From Verrucomicrobiota bacterium (lineage in GTDB: Bacteria > Verrucomicrobiota > Kiritimatiellia > CAIQIC01): DNA of 45,222 nt. Below the pieces are notes generated by a model. That model was given only the letters and a program-made list of their open reading frames with translations. It ran no database searches and was not told the DNA's origin. Each line of letters starts with the position of its first letter. The stretch's first letter is position 1. The DNA is taken from the NCBI GenBank assembly GCA_004321905.1, contig SCQF01000044.1:1-45222 (forward strand), written 5' to 3'. The position numbers and the translations under genes were made by a program. Of this stretch, positions 8,301 through 16,368 are shown one piece after another.

Positions 8301-10034
8301 TCACAAAACCGCCACGCCCGTCCGCAGTTCCTCCGCACAAGCCTGTACCGTGGCCAACACCTGCTCCGGCGGTACCGCGCGCAGCTCGCCGTTGTGACGT
8401 AGTTTGATTTCCAGCACGCCCTTGGCCAGGCCCTTCTCGCCCACATTGATGCGAATCGGCAGGCCGAGCAGATCGGCATCTTTGAATTTCACGCCGGGGC
8501 GCTCGTCGCGGTCATCGAACAACACCTCAAAGCCGGCGGCCTCCAACTCCGCCACGATCTTCAAGGCCGCTTCCATCGTCGGCGCGTGCGCCACATTGAT
8601 CGGCAGCACTTCCACCTGATAGGGCGCGATGGAAATCGGCCACACGATGCCGTTGGCGTCGTGGCTCTGCTCAATCACCGATTGCAAGGTGCGCGTCACG
8701 CCAATGCCGTAGCAACCCATGATCGCGGTTTTGCGCTGGCCTTCGGGATCAAGGTAGCCTGCGCCGAGCGCTTCGCTGTACTTCGTACCGAGCTTGAAGA
8801 CGTGCCCCACTTCGATGCCACGTTTGGCAACAAGGTTGCCTTTCTCGCAGCGTGGACAACCATCGCCGGCGTTTGCGTTGGAGATGTCGGCCCACGTTTC
8901 GATTTTTGCATCACGCGCGAGGTCCACATTGACGAGGTGCGCGTCGGCTTGGTTCGCGCCGGTGATCGCGCCGCGATAGCCCTTCAGTTTTTCGTCGGCG
9001 ATGATCGGAATCGTGAGTCCAACCGGCCCGGCAAACCCAACCGGCGCATGGGTGACCTTGGCAATCGTCGCATCATCGGCCAGCACGAGCGCCACGACCT
9101 TGAGCGCACGCTTGAGCTTGATCTCGTTCACGTCACGGTCGCCGGGCACGAGCGCGGCAACGGGTTTTTCGTCGGCGAGGTAGATCAGCGTCTTGATTAG
9201 CCGTACCGCAGGAGATTTGAAGAACCGAGAAACATCCTCCATCGTCCGCTGGTTTGGCGTGGCAACGACCGCGGTAGATTGCCCGGCATCGGCAAAAACG
9301 CGCTCACCGCGACTGACGCCTTCGGCCCGCTCAAGATTGGCCGCGTAGGAACAGGCCTCGCACTCGATGATGCCATCTTCGCCGGCGTCGGCCAGCACCA
9401 TGAATTCGTGCGAGGCGCTGCCGCCCATCGCACCGGTGTCGGCCTCGACCACTTTCGTGCGCAGGCCGGCGCGTTTGAAAATGCGCTCATAGGCGCGGTA
9501 CATCGCTTGATAGCTTTTTTCGACGCCTTCCAGATTCATGTCGAAGCTGTAGGCATCCTTCATGATGAATTCCTTGGCGCGCATCAGGCCGAAGCGCGGG
9601 CGGATTTCGTCGCGGAATTTGGTCTGAATCTGGTAGAGGTTCACCGGCAACTGCCGGTAGGACTGGACCTCGTGCGCGACGAGGTCGGTGACGATTTCCT
9701 CGTGCGTTGGACCAAGCACCAAATTGCGCTCCTGCCGATCCTTGATTTTGAACATCACGTCTTTGAGCACGTCAAAGCGACCGGTCTGCTCCCAGATTTC
9801 CTGCGGATGCATCGCCGGCATCAACACTTCCAGCGCGCCGGCGCGATCCATTTCTTCGCGGACAATCCGCTCAACCTTGTGCAACGCGCGCAGACCCAGC
9901 GGCAAAAACGTGTAGAGACCGCCCGACAGCTTGCGGATCAGACCCGCCCGCAGCATCAGTTGATGACTCGGGATTTCCGCTTCCGCCGGCGCTTCCCGCA
10001 GCGTCGGTATCAATTGTTGGCTCCAGCGCACCAT
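8301..10034 (-). CDS. proS: prolyl-tRNA synthetase, bacterial type with editing domain
   Basis: A 577-residue class II synthetase that charges tRNA-Pro. The N-terminal part carries the class II core (SHQLMLRAGLIRKLSGGLYT, then LGPTHEEIVTDLV and QIQTKFRDEIRPRFGLMRAK). The insertion domain follows at about 225-400 (CEACSYAANLERAE to CPRCEKGNL), then class II motif 3 (GCYGIGVTRTLQSVIEQSHD) and the anticodon-binding domain (VLFDDRDERPGVKFKDADLL). Length is normal. ATG 10034 has AGAGGAG 6 bp upstream. Conserved residues appear intact. Confidence 0.97.
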   Translation of the reverse strand: MVRWSQQLIPTLREAPAEAEIPSHQLMLRAGLIRKLSGGLYTFLPLGLRALHKVERIVREEMDRAGALEVLMPAMHPQEIWEQTGRFDVLKDVMFKIKDRQERNLVLGPTHEEIVTDLVAHEVQSYRQLPVNLYQIQTKFRDEIRPRFGLMRAKEFIMKDAYSFDMNLEGVEKSYQAMYRAYERIFKRAGLRTKVVEADTGAMGGSASHEFMVLADAGEDGIIECEACSYAANLERAEGVSRGERVFADAGQSTAVVATPNQRTMEDVSRFFKSPAVRLIKTLIYLADEKPVAALVPGDRDVNEIKLKRALKVVALVLADDATIAKVTHAPVGFAGPVGLTIPIIADEKLKGYRGAITGANQADAHLVNVDLARDAKIETWADISNANAGDGCPRCEKGNLVAKRGIEVGHVFKLGTKYSEALGAGYLDPEGQRKTAIMGCYGIGVTRTLQSVIEQSHDANGIVWPISIAPYQVEVLPINVAHAPTMEAALKIVAELEAAGFEVLFDDRDERPGVKFKDADLLGLPIRINVGEKGLAKGVLEIKLRHNGELRAVPPEQVLATVQACAEELRTGVAVL

Positions 10035-10116
10035 GCTTCACTCCTCTTGAAAAATGACCGGGCCGTAAGGTAGAGTGCGCGCCAGACGCACACAAGCAGA
10101 AATCACGGAGCTACCG

Positions 10117-10554
10117 ATGAAAAATGCCGCCCCCAAGCAGAAAATCTACCTTTGCGGCCCCATCATGGATGAGCACGACGGCCGCGCCCGCGCGTGGCGC
10201 GAAACCGCCCAAAAGCTCCTCGGCAAAAACTTCACCCTGCTCGACCCCATGCGCCGCAACTTCAAAGACCGCGAAGTGGATAGCGCCAACGAAATCGTCG
10301 AGTTCGATCTGCAGGACGTGCGCGACGCCGACATCATTCTCGTCAACTACAACAAGAACTCCATCGGCACCGCCATGGAAGTTTTCTACGCCAGCCACGA
10401 CCTGAACAAGTTCGTCATTGCCTTCACGCCGTTCAGCTTCAAGGACAGCAGCCCGTGGATGGTACGCTTCTGCACCAAACTGCACCCTTCCCTGGAAGCC
10501 GCGTGCGCCTACATCAACGAACATTTTGTGGCGCAAAATCACGCGCGCCGCTGA
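10117..10554 (+). CDS. nucleoside 2-deoxyribosyltransferase-like protein
   Basis: A 145-residue protein. ATG 10117 has GGAG 6 bp upstream. It opens KIYLCGPIMDEHDGRARAWR, typical of the nucleoside 2-deoxyribosyltransferase-like superfamily, and contains DPMRRNFKDREVD, then LQDVRDADIILVNYNKNSIGTAMEVFYA, whose D-x-x-D-I-I and GT-ME match the catalytic-Glu region. It may cleave or transfer N-glycosidic bonds of nucleotides; the substrate is not readable. It converges on, and overlaps by 16 bp, the methyltransferase gene on the minus strand. Confidence 0.8.
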   Translation: MKNAAPKQKIYLCGPIMDEHDGRARAWRETAQKLLGKNFTLLDPMRRNFKDREVDSANEIVEFDLQDVRDADIILVNYNKNSIGTAMEVFYASHDLNKFVIAFTPFSFKDSSPWMVRFCTKLHPSLEAACAYINEHFVAQNHARR

Positions 10555-12152
10555 TTTTTCCAAGGCTTGGAAAACGGTGTCGTCACCTTTTCCAAACCTT
10601 GGAAACTCCCGCCCGGCAGCAGCTTTTCATACACTTCCAGCCGGCAATCGAAGCCGCCCAGATCAACTATTTCGCGGTATTTGAGTTTCAGCACTGAATT
10701 ATTTGGTTCGATCCGCATCGGATTGGCAAAGACGAGCCGACCGCCGGGCTTGAGCACATCGGCCGCGACGGTGAAAAGCTCGGCGAACAACCCGCGCAGA
10801 TTAGGAACGCGAACGCGCCGGCCCAACGGCGGGTTCGTGATAATGAGCGTGACGCTCGCCGGCCCGAGGCCCGCAATTTTGGCGTGATCGCGAAAGTCAC
10901 CGCAGACCAACTGCGACGACACGTCCTGCAGCTTGGCAGCCGCGACATTCGCCTGTGCAATCGCAATGGCTTCCGGACTGACGTCCGTACCAAGGATTTT
11001 CTTCACACCACCCAGCAGCGCACTTTCGATCAACTCCAAACCAGAACCACAAAACGGATCCCACACAATTTCATCGCCAAAACGTCCGGCCAAGCGGGCC
11101 ATGCACGCGGCCAGTGGCGGATGCGAAGCCGCGTCCACATCGTCCGTGCGATAGCCGAGCCGCGGATCGGGCGCAAACTTCGGACGCAACTCGATCGTCT
11201 GGCCGCTCGCGGTCGCATACACTTCCATCGCCCACGGCGCGCCACGCGCATCGTTCAGAATTTCCGGACACAGCGCATAGGCTCGATTCACCACATCGCG
11301 CACCGCGCCACGCTGGTGGCCCTTGCCGACAAAATCCAATCGGTAGCGGAGTGAACCTTCCGTGAATGTTGTCAGTAGATTCCGCGCCAGCGGCGAGGCG
11401 ATCACCGCGGCCATGCCTTCCACAAATTCGGCGCCACTGGAATTCCGGACCGTACCGAGGACAAAACCGACCGTGGCGAAACAGCGCATCGAATATATTT
11501 CGGTCAACGAGAACGGCGTGATCGGCGTGATGGCGACAACGCCCGCGTGCACATCCACGAGTTGAAACTTGCCGCATTTCGCGATAAAGGCTTGCACCTC
11601 TTCGCGCACAATCCCTTCCAATCCGCGCCGGCAGCGCAGGTGAATCCGAAAATTAGGGAAACACGGGAAGACCTGTTCCATCCGAATTGCACTCGGTTGT
11701 TCCTTACGCGCCAGACTCGCACGCACTTTTTGCTCCGTCTGCGGCAACAACCCCGGTGTACCGGTCACCACCTCCAACGTCGCCGCGCCACCGATCTTAT
11801 CGAGCGCCCGGCCCAGAAACTTCTTCTCGCGCTCCACCGTTGTCGTCTGGAGCAACGACAGCAGTTCCTTTTCCGCACCTTTGCCGGCGCCGATTTTTGG
11901 AAGCGCCGTCATCGCGTAACGACGGATTTTCTCGGCGGGGTCCTGCAAAAGTCCCCGTAACCACGCCCGAACTGCGGCCCGCTGCTCCTTCGTCCCCTGC
12001 CCGGCAAAGACCACGCCGACCGCGCGGATGACCGCCACACGTTCCAGCCGTTCCTTCGGCAGCGCCCGATCGAAGCGCGTGACCTCCGCGTTCCAGAGTT
12101 GTTCGCACGACAAGCCGCGCAACTGCCGATAAAGTTTTTTGTCGGCTTTCAT
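10539..12152 (-). CDS. THUMP/RlmL-TrmN-type RNA methyltransferase with N-terminal HEAT-like region
   Basis: A 537-residue protein. Residues about 35-150 are helical, HEAT-like (AVRAWLRGLLQDPAEKIRRY). FRIHLRCRRGLEGIVREEV at about 168-186 begins the region that precedes the catalytic domain in RlmL/TrmN enzymes. The methyltransferase has motif I DPFCGSG (365-371), LGTDVSPEAI, and catalytic TNPPLG (439-444), where related N2-guanine RNA methyltransferases have NPPY/F. The target is probably rRNA or tRNA guanine. The last 23 residues are translated from the palindrome pair, so the natural stop was probably once near residue 514. Its start is only 35 bp from the divergent gene at 12188. Confidence 0.82.
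   Translation of the reverse strand: MKADKKLYRQLRGLSCEQLWNAEVTRFDRALPKERLERVAVIRAVGVVFAGQGTKEQRAAVRAWLRGLLQDPAEKIRRYAMTALPKIGAGKGAEKELLSLLQTTTVEREKKFLGRALDKIGGAATLEVVTGTPGLLPQTEQKVRASLARKEQPSAIRMEQVFPCFPNFRIHLRCRRGLEGIVREEVQAFIAKCGKFQLVDVHAGVVAITPITPFSLTEIYSMRCFATVGFVLGTVRNSSGAEFVEGMAAVIASPLARNLLTTFTEGSLRYRLDFVGKGHQRGAVRDVVNRAYALCPEILNDARGAPWAMEVYATASGQTIELRPKFAPDPRLGYRTDDVDAASHPPLAACMARLAGRFGDEIVWDPFCGSGLELIESALLGGVKKILGTDVSPEAIAIAQANVAAAKLQDVSSQLVCGDFRDHAKIAGLGPASVTLIITNPPLGRRVRVPNLRGLFAELFTVAADVLKPGGRLVFANPMRIEPNNSVLKLKYREIVDLGGFDCRLEVYEKLLPGGSFQGLEKVTTPFSKPWKNQRRA
10556..10606. repeat. paired gene-end palindromes (pair 1)
   Basis: TTTTCCAAGGCTTGGAAAA at 10556-10574 and TTTTCCAAACCTTGGAAAC at 10588-10606, dyad centres 10565 and 10597, 32 bp apart, with a 13-bp spacer. 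The pair starts 2 bp after the stop of the 10117 gene. It lies inside the 3' coding end of the opposing methyltransferase gene. Confidence 0.95.
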
Positions 12153-12187
12153 CCTGTGAGGGTATCAGATAGATTGCGGCGGGGCGC

Positions 12188-12853
12188 ATGAAAATCTCGC
12201 TGGAACAACTCGGCAGAATGAAAGAGCGGCGTAGGCAGCAAACGCCACGTCGCAGCCTGACCGGCGGCGGCTTGCGCTGGCTGCAGCCGGTGCTACTGGT
12301 ACTCGGCGTGTTGTTCAGCGTGACGTTCGTCGCCGATATGTACAACCTCTCGCACGGTGGCATGACTTCCATGAAATTGCTCAGCGTACCGGAGGAAATC
12401 CAACGTTTGGAACGCGACATGCTCCACGGCCCACGCTATACCGCCACCAGCGGCCTATTTAGCATCGTGCGCCCCACCGGCTGGAAAGTACTGACTGGCG
12501 AGGACATCGCGCCCTACGACGTCACACTCGCCAGCCCCAATGGCGTGAACATCAGTTTGAGTGCCACGCCGGTAAACTACGATGACTTGCCGACCTTATT
12601 TACCGCAATGTCCAAACGGGAGAAGGAATTTGGGGTGCAAGCAGACATCCAGACGCTTTATTTCCACGGAAGCCCCGCGGCACGGCGCGAGGTACGGATG
12701 ATGCGTTCACAAGCCGTGGTGATTGACTTCGTGACCAACCGCGTGGCCCACCAAATTTTCTGCATTATCCCGCTGGAGTCGCTGGAACAGTATCGGCCTG
12801 TGTTGATGAAGCTCGTGGATACCTATCAACCGCGTGTCACCACGAAACGGTAA
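12188..12853 (+). CDS. membrane-anchored protein of unknown function
   Basis: A 221-residue protein with a basic N-terminus and one membrane segment at about residues 35-50 (VLLVLGVLFSVTFVADMY), then an extracytoplasmic domain. That domain (LFSIVRPTGWKVLTGEDIAP, VTLASPNGVNISLSATPV, VAHQIFCIIPLESLEQYRPV) has the alternating pattern of PsbP/PrcB-like stress domains, but I do not recognise a family with confidence. GGCGGGG before the ATG may be a weak Shine-Dalgarno. Its start faces the methyltransferase start across 35 bp. Confidence 0.7.
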   Translation: MKISLEQLGRMKERRRQQTPRRSLTGGGLRWLQPVLLVLGVLFSVTFVADMYNLSHGGMTSMKLLSVPEEIQRLERDMLHGPRYTATSGLFSIVRPTGWKVLTGEDIAPYDVTLASPNGVNISLSATPVNYDDLPTLFTAMSKREKEFGVQADIQTLYFHGSPAARREVRMMRSQAVVIDFVTNRVAHQIFCIIPLESLEQYRPVLMKLVDTYQPRVTTKR

Positions 12854-12854
12854 G

Positions 12855-12908
12855 GGTGGCCGCCAGCCTCTGGATGGCGACGAGTGCGCCCGGAGGTCGC
12901 GGGCCACC
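12855..12908. terminator. possible shared terminator hairpin between convergent genes
   Basis: GGTGGCC at 12855-12861 pairs with GGCCACC at 12902-12908 and encloses a smaller CGCCA/TGGCG hairpin. It sits between the stop at 12853 and the hisC stop at 12915. There is no T-tract on either side, so this is only a candidate. Confidence 0.3.
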
Positions 12909-12914
12909 TCAAGC

Positions 12915-13964
12915 TTACGTGCCGGCAAGAATTTTCCGCATGGCCACGAGTAGTTTTTCCATTTCGGCGTCGGTGCCGATGGTAATGCGGAGGCAATGCC
13001 CCGTCAGCGGGCCGGGAAAATAACGTACGAGAATTTTCCGTTGGCGCAACTCGGAAAAAACGTCTGCCGCGGAACGACGTGCCGGCTCGACCCACAGGAA
13101 ATTCGTCGCCGAAGGAAAAACCTTGCAACCTATCTGCGTCAATGCTGCCGCAACATAAGCGCGGGTGACTTTGATTTTGTCCGCGTTGCGTCGCAGGTGG
13201 TCACCATCCTCAATCGCGGCGCAACCCAGTTCCTGCGTCAACCGATCAAGATTGTAGGAATCTTTGATTTTATAGAGCGCCGCGATGAGCGGTTCCGGGC
13301 CGAGTGCGTAGCCCAAACGGAGTCCGGCGAGCGAGGACGATTTCGAGAGCGTGCGCGCCACCAAGACGTTGGGCAGTTCGAGCGCGAGATCGGTGCCGTC
13401 ATAATCCGCGAAATCCACATAGGCTTCGTCCAGCAGCACCACGCCGGTAAATTTTTGGCAGAAGGTGCGGATCGTTTCACGTGGATATTGGATGCCCGTC
13501 GGCGCGTTGGGGTTGGCGAGGAAAAACAGACTTGCGGAATACCCTGCGTCCATGCGCCACGAAAAATCCGCGTTAAGTCGCACCGGTTTCTGCATCACAT
13601 CCTGAATTTCCGCGAGTACGGAATAGAGCGAGTAGGACGGTTCAAAGAAGCCAATACTACCACCCGGCTCAACCAACGCACGGGTACACAGCGCCAACAC
13701 TTCGTCGGAGCCATTGCCGGCAAAAACGTTTTCCAATTTGCAGCCGTGCTTGCGCGCCATCGCCTCGCGCAGCTTTACCGCCAGTGGATCGGGATAGAGC
13801 CGCAAGCTTTCCGCCGTGAAATTCTTTAGCACCCCGGCGACACGCGGCGATGGTGGATAGGGATTTTCGTTGGTGTTGAGCTTGATCAATCCCGGCACCT
13901 GCGGCTGCTCGCCGGGCGTGTAGCCCGACATTTTTTCGACGGCTTGACGGATGAAGTGGCTCAT
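12915..13964 (-). CDS. hisC: histidinol-phosphate aminotransferase
   Basis: A 349-residue PLP fold-type I aminotransferase. It makes histidinol phosphate from imidazole acetol phosphate using glutamate. It shows the family start GYTPGEQP and IKLNTNENPYPPSP, AGNGSDEVL for phosphate binding, NPNAPTG, DEAYVDFA and the PLP-lysine segment TLSKSSSLAGLRLGYALG (Lys208). It lies 57 bp downstream of hisD, and that gap contains a palindrome pair whose distal half ends next to the hisC ATG (TTGGAAACCC ATG); the GGA there is the only Shine-Dalgarno-like sequence. Confidence 0.96.
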   Translation of the reverse strand: MSHFIRQAVEKMSGYTPGEQPQVPGLIKLNTNENPYPPSPRVAGVLKNFTAESLRLYPDPLAVKLREAMARKHGCKLENVFAGNGSDEVLALCTRALVEPGGSIGFFEPSYSLYSVLAEIQDVMQKPVRLNADFSWRMDAGYSASLFFLANPNAPTGIQYPRETIRTFCQKFTGVVLLDEAYVDFADYDGTDLALELPNVLVARTLSKSSSLAGLRLGYALGPEPLIAALYKIKDSYNLDRLTQELGCAAIEDGDHLRRNADKIKVTRAYVAAALTQIGCKVFPSATNFLWVEPARRSAADVFSELRQRKILVRYFPGPLTGHCLRITIGTDAEMEKLLVAMRKILAGT

Positions 13965-13966
13965 GG

Positions 13967-14016
13967 GTTTCCAAGGGTTGGAAAGTTCACGACGCGGTTT
14001 TCCAAGGGCTGGAAAC
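13967..14016. repeat. paired gene-end palindromes (pair 2), between hisD and hisC
   Basis: GTTTCCAAGGGTTGGAAAG (13967-13985) and TTTTCCAAGGGCTGGAAAC (13998-14016), centres 13976 and 14007, 31 bp apart, 12-bp spacer. Read along the genes, the first copy begins 5 bp after the hisD stop and the second reads CTTTCCAACCCTTGGAAAC, the same AACCC core as the second copy in pair 4. Flanking CGCGG/CCGCG lengthens the stem of the 14007 copy. This is the only pair clearly inside an operon. Confidence 0.92.
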
Positions 14017-14021
14017 CGCGC

Positions 14022-15332
14022 TCATTTTCCTTTTTCAAAACGTATTTTGGCCGAACGCGCATGGGCGTCGAGTTGCTCCACACGACCAAACGCTTCGATC
14101 ACCGGCAGCATCTCCTGCAAATCGGAGCGTGTCAGCGAGACGATGCTCGTGCGCCGCCGGAACGAATCCACGGTCAACCCGGCAAAAACGGAGGCCATGC
14201 CACCGGTCGGCAAAACATGGCTCGGCCCAGCGACAAAATCGCCGGCCGATTCCGGCGTCCACGGACCGAGGAACACCGCGCCGGCGTTATGCGCCTTGCG
14301 CGCCCACGTGCGCGGCTCGCGCACCAAGACTTCCAGATGTTCCGGCGCAAATTGGTTGCACAAGTCCATACCGGCATCAAGATGATCCACAACCACCAGC
14401 AACATCCCCTGCTCCATCACGCGTTCGACGGCAGCGCGGCGCGACAAGGTGGCGACCTGCTGCATCAACTCCGCCTGCACAGCCTTGGCCAAATTCTCGG
14501 ATGATGTGACGAGCAGCGCTTTTTCGTGGCCGGTGCCGTGCTCGGCCTGCGAAAGCAGGTCGGCGGCGACAGCGGCAGGACTGGCGGTGTCGTCAGCGAG
14601 AATCGCGATTTCGCTTGGCCCGGCGACGAGATCGAGATCAACGTGGCCATAGACCAACCGTTTGGCGGCAGTGACATACGGCCCGCCCGGTCCGACGATC
14701 TTTTGCACCTTACGAACGGATTCCGTGCCAAAGGCCATCGCGGCAATCGCTTGAATACCACCGATTTTATAAATCTCTGTCGCACCGGCGAGGTCGAGCG
14801 CATAGAGCAAATAGGGGTTAATTTTGCCATCCTTGCCGGCGGGTGTACAAGCGACAACCTCCCGCACATCGGCAACACGCGCCAGCGTCACGGTCATCAG
14901 CGCCGTCGAGGCGAGCGGCGCGGCGCCGCCGGGGATATAACAACCGACGCGCGCCAGCGGGGTGAACTGTTCACCGAGCACGCCACCCTTGGGACTGGCC
15001 ATCGTCCAGTCTTTACGCAAACCGGCTTTGCTGAAATGAATGATGCGTTTATAGGCCTCCGAGGCGGCCTGCCGGAATTCAAGGTCCACGACGTCATAGG
15101 CAGCCTTGACCTCGTCGGACGACACGCGAAATTTGCCCAACGCCACCGCGGCACCGTCGAATTGCTGGATACAGCGGGCAACGGCGATATCGCCCTCGGC
15201 GCGAACGGCGTCCAGCACTTCGCGCGCCACGCGCTCGGCTTCGGCATCGAAGGCGGGCCGATGGAGCAAGGCATCCACGGCCGCGTTTGATGCGGTGAGC
15301 GTCCACTTGACAAGTTTGACCTGCATGACCAT
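14022..15332 (-). CDS. hisD: histidinol dehydrogenase
   Basis: About 436 residues, normal for HisD, which oxidises L-histidinol to histidine in two NAD-dependent steps using zinc. Family segments are intact: GGVLGEQFTPLARVGCYIPGG, VGPGGPYVTAAKRLVYGHVD, DLVAGPSEIAILAD, LSQAEHGTGHEKALLV with Gln-His zinc/catalytic residues, NQFAPEHLEVLV with the catalytic Glu-His, and GPSHVLPTGG. ATG 15332 has AAGGGA at 5 bp spacing; ATG 15326 is an alternative. The frame stays open to 15647 but that stretch overlaps the zinc-ribbon gene and is not HisD-like. Confidence 0.96.
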   Translation of the reverse strand: MVMQVKLVKWTLTASNAAVDALLHRPAFDAEAERVAREVLDAVRAEGDIAVARCIQQFDGAAVALGKFRVSSDEVKAAYDVVDLEFRQAASEAYKRIIHFSKAGLRKDWTMASPKGGVLGEQFTPLARVGCYIPGGAAPLASTALMTVTLARVADVREVVACTPAGKDGKINPYLLYALDLAGATEIYKIGGIQAIAAMAFGTESVRKVQKIVGPGGPYVTAAKRLVYGHVDLDLVAGPSEIAILADDTASPAAVAADLLSQAEHGTGHEKALLVTSSENLAKAVQAELMQQVATLSRRAAVERVMEQGMLLVVVDHLDAGMDLCNQFAPEHLEVLVREPRTWARKAHNAGAVFLGPWTPESAGDFVAGPSHVLPTGGMASVFAGLTVDSFRRRTSIVSLTRSDLQEMLPVIEAFGRVEQLDAHARSAKIRFEKGK

Positions 15333-15349
15333 CAAATCCCTTCTCAATC

Positions 15350-15577
15350 TCAGCGGCGCAACGCTTCGTTCATCGCGCCACATTTCGCGCAGCGGCACAG
15401 TGGCCGGTCGCGGTGGTCGGCATAGACGTGGCCGCACGCGGCACAGCGATAGATGCGCGAGCGCCGCGGCCCGACAGGCGACCGCTGCCGGAGCGCGTAA
15501 TATAGCCAGCACGCGAAGAGCGCAACAAGGCTGAAAAACAGCGGGACAAAGAAGAACGTGGTTGCGGCAACACTCAT
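15350..15577 (-). CDS. small membrane-anchored zinc-ribbon protein
   Basis: A 75-residue protein: one hydrophobic segment (FFFVPLFFSLVALFACWLYY) followed by a zinc-ribbon-like tail with CAACGHVY and, after LCR, CAKCGAMN. Four cysteines in two CxxC pairs fit one zinc. Its ATG overlaps the stop of the TonB-like gene (ATGA), so it is translationally coupled, and hisD starts 18 bp beyond it. I do not know its function. Confidence 0.8.
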   Translation of the reverse strand: MSVAATTFFFVPLFFSLVALFACWLYYALRQRSPVGPRRSRIYRCAACGHVYADHRDRPLCRCAKCGAMNEALRR

Positions 15578-16368
15578 GGCTGGGCGGCCTCCGGCGCGGG
15601 TTGAGGATGTTGCGGCGCAGCCGCGTGATGCAGGTGAATGGCACCATGTAAATCGGCCGCCGCAGGCGTGAAGCGCCAGCGATACAGCGCCTGCAACAGT
15701 TGCGCGTTGAAATCGTTCACCGACGACGGCGGATCCAAGAAAACATGCCGCACCTCGCCCGCCTGCCCCACATCAACGTAGGCGATCACCGTCCATGAAT
15801 CGTCAGCCAGCTCCGCCGGCAACGCTGGCAATGTTTTTTCCAAGGTATGGATAGTGGCCAGATCACCCACCAACTCGACCGTCAAAGCATTGGTGATCAC
15901 CGGTAAGTCCGCAAAAACGGACCGGACATCATCCAGGCGAAAACGGACGCCATCCGCAAAAGCCGGCAAAGGTGGAGCAGACACGACGGCGACGTTAGTC
16001 GCAGCGCACGGTTCCGACATCAACAAGGGCTCCGCGCCAGGACGTTGGACGCGCGGATGATCACGACTCTCGCCCGTGGACGGCGTGCGACTGAAGCCCA
16101 TCGGCGTGGGCAAGGCAAAAAGCACCGGCGACCACATCACGCGTAAATCACGTTGCACCTCACTGCCCGCCGTCGTCGCACGTCCCGGCAAAAACCGCGC
16201 GTGCGACGCAAAACGCGGCAGGCCCCGCGGCGGCGTGTAGGCTTCGGGACGCCACAAGAAACCCCAGAAAGCGAACCACCCCACCGCCAGTGGCGCGGCC
16301 AACCACCAGAGCCGGCGCGGCCACCGGCGCGCGGCCAACAGCGCAGCCTCGCCCGCAACCAAGTTCAC
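15574..16368 (-). CDS. TonB-like periplasmic protein of an ExbB/ExbD system
   Basis: A 264-residue protein starting with GTG that overlaps the exbD stop (GTGA). It has one membrane segment near residues 22-41 (LWWLAAPLAVGWFAFWGFLW), a long proline-containing middle, and a C-terminal segment (WTVIAYVDVGQAGEVRHVFL, then LLQALYRWRFTPA) that resembles the TonB C-terminal domain, where a final strand reads Y-WRF-P. Position right after exbB and exbD supports a TonB-type energy transducer. Similarity outside the ends is weak, so a family-specific variant is likely. Confidence 0.65.
   Translation of the reverse strand: MNLVAGEAALLAARRWPRRLWWLAAPLAVGWFAFWGFLWRPEAYTPPRGLPRFASHARFLPGRATTAGSEVQRDLRVMWSPVLFALPTPMGFSRTPSTGESRDHPRVQRPGAEPLLMSEPCAATNVAVVSAPPLPAFADGVRFRLDDVRSVFADLPVITNALTVELVGDLATIHTLEKTLPALPAELADDSWTVIAYVDVGQAGEVRHVFLDPPSSVNDFNAQLLQALYRWRFTPAAADLHGAIHLHHAAAPQHPQPAPEAAQP

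Noticed and set aside
15333-15647. N-terminal extension of hisD
   Set aside because: The extra residues are not HisD-like, overlap the zinc-ribbon gene on the same strand, and a Shine-Dalgarno supports 15332.
15835-15855. TTTTTTCCAAGGTATGG in the TonB-like gene
   Set aside because: Only the left half matches and it is in the middle of a coding region.
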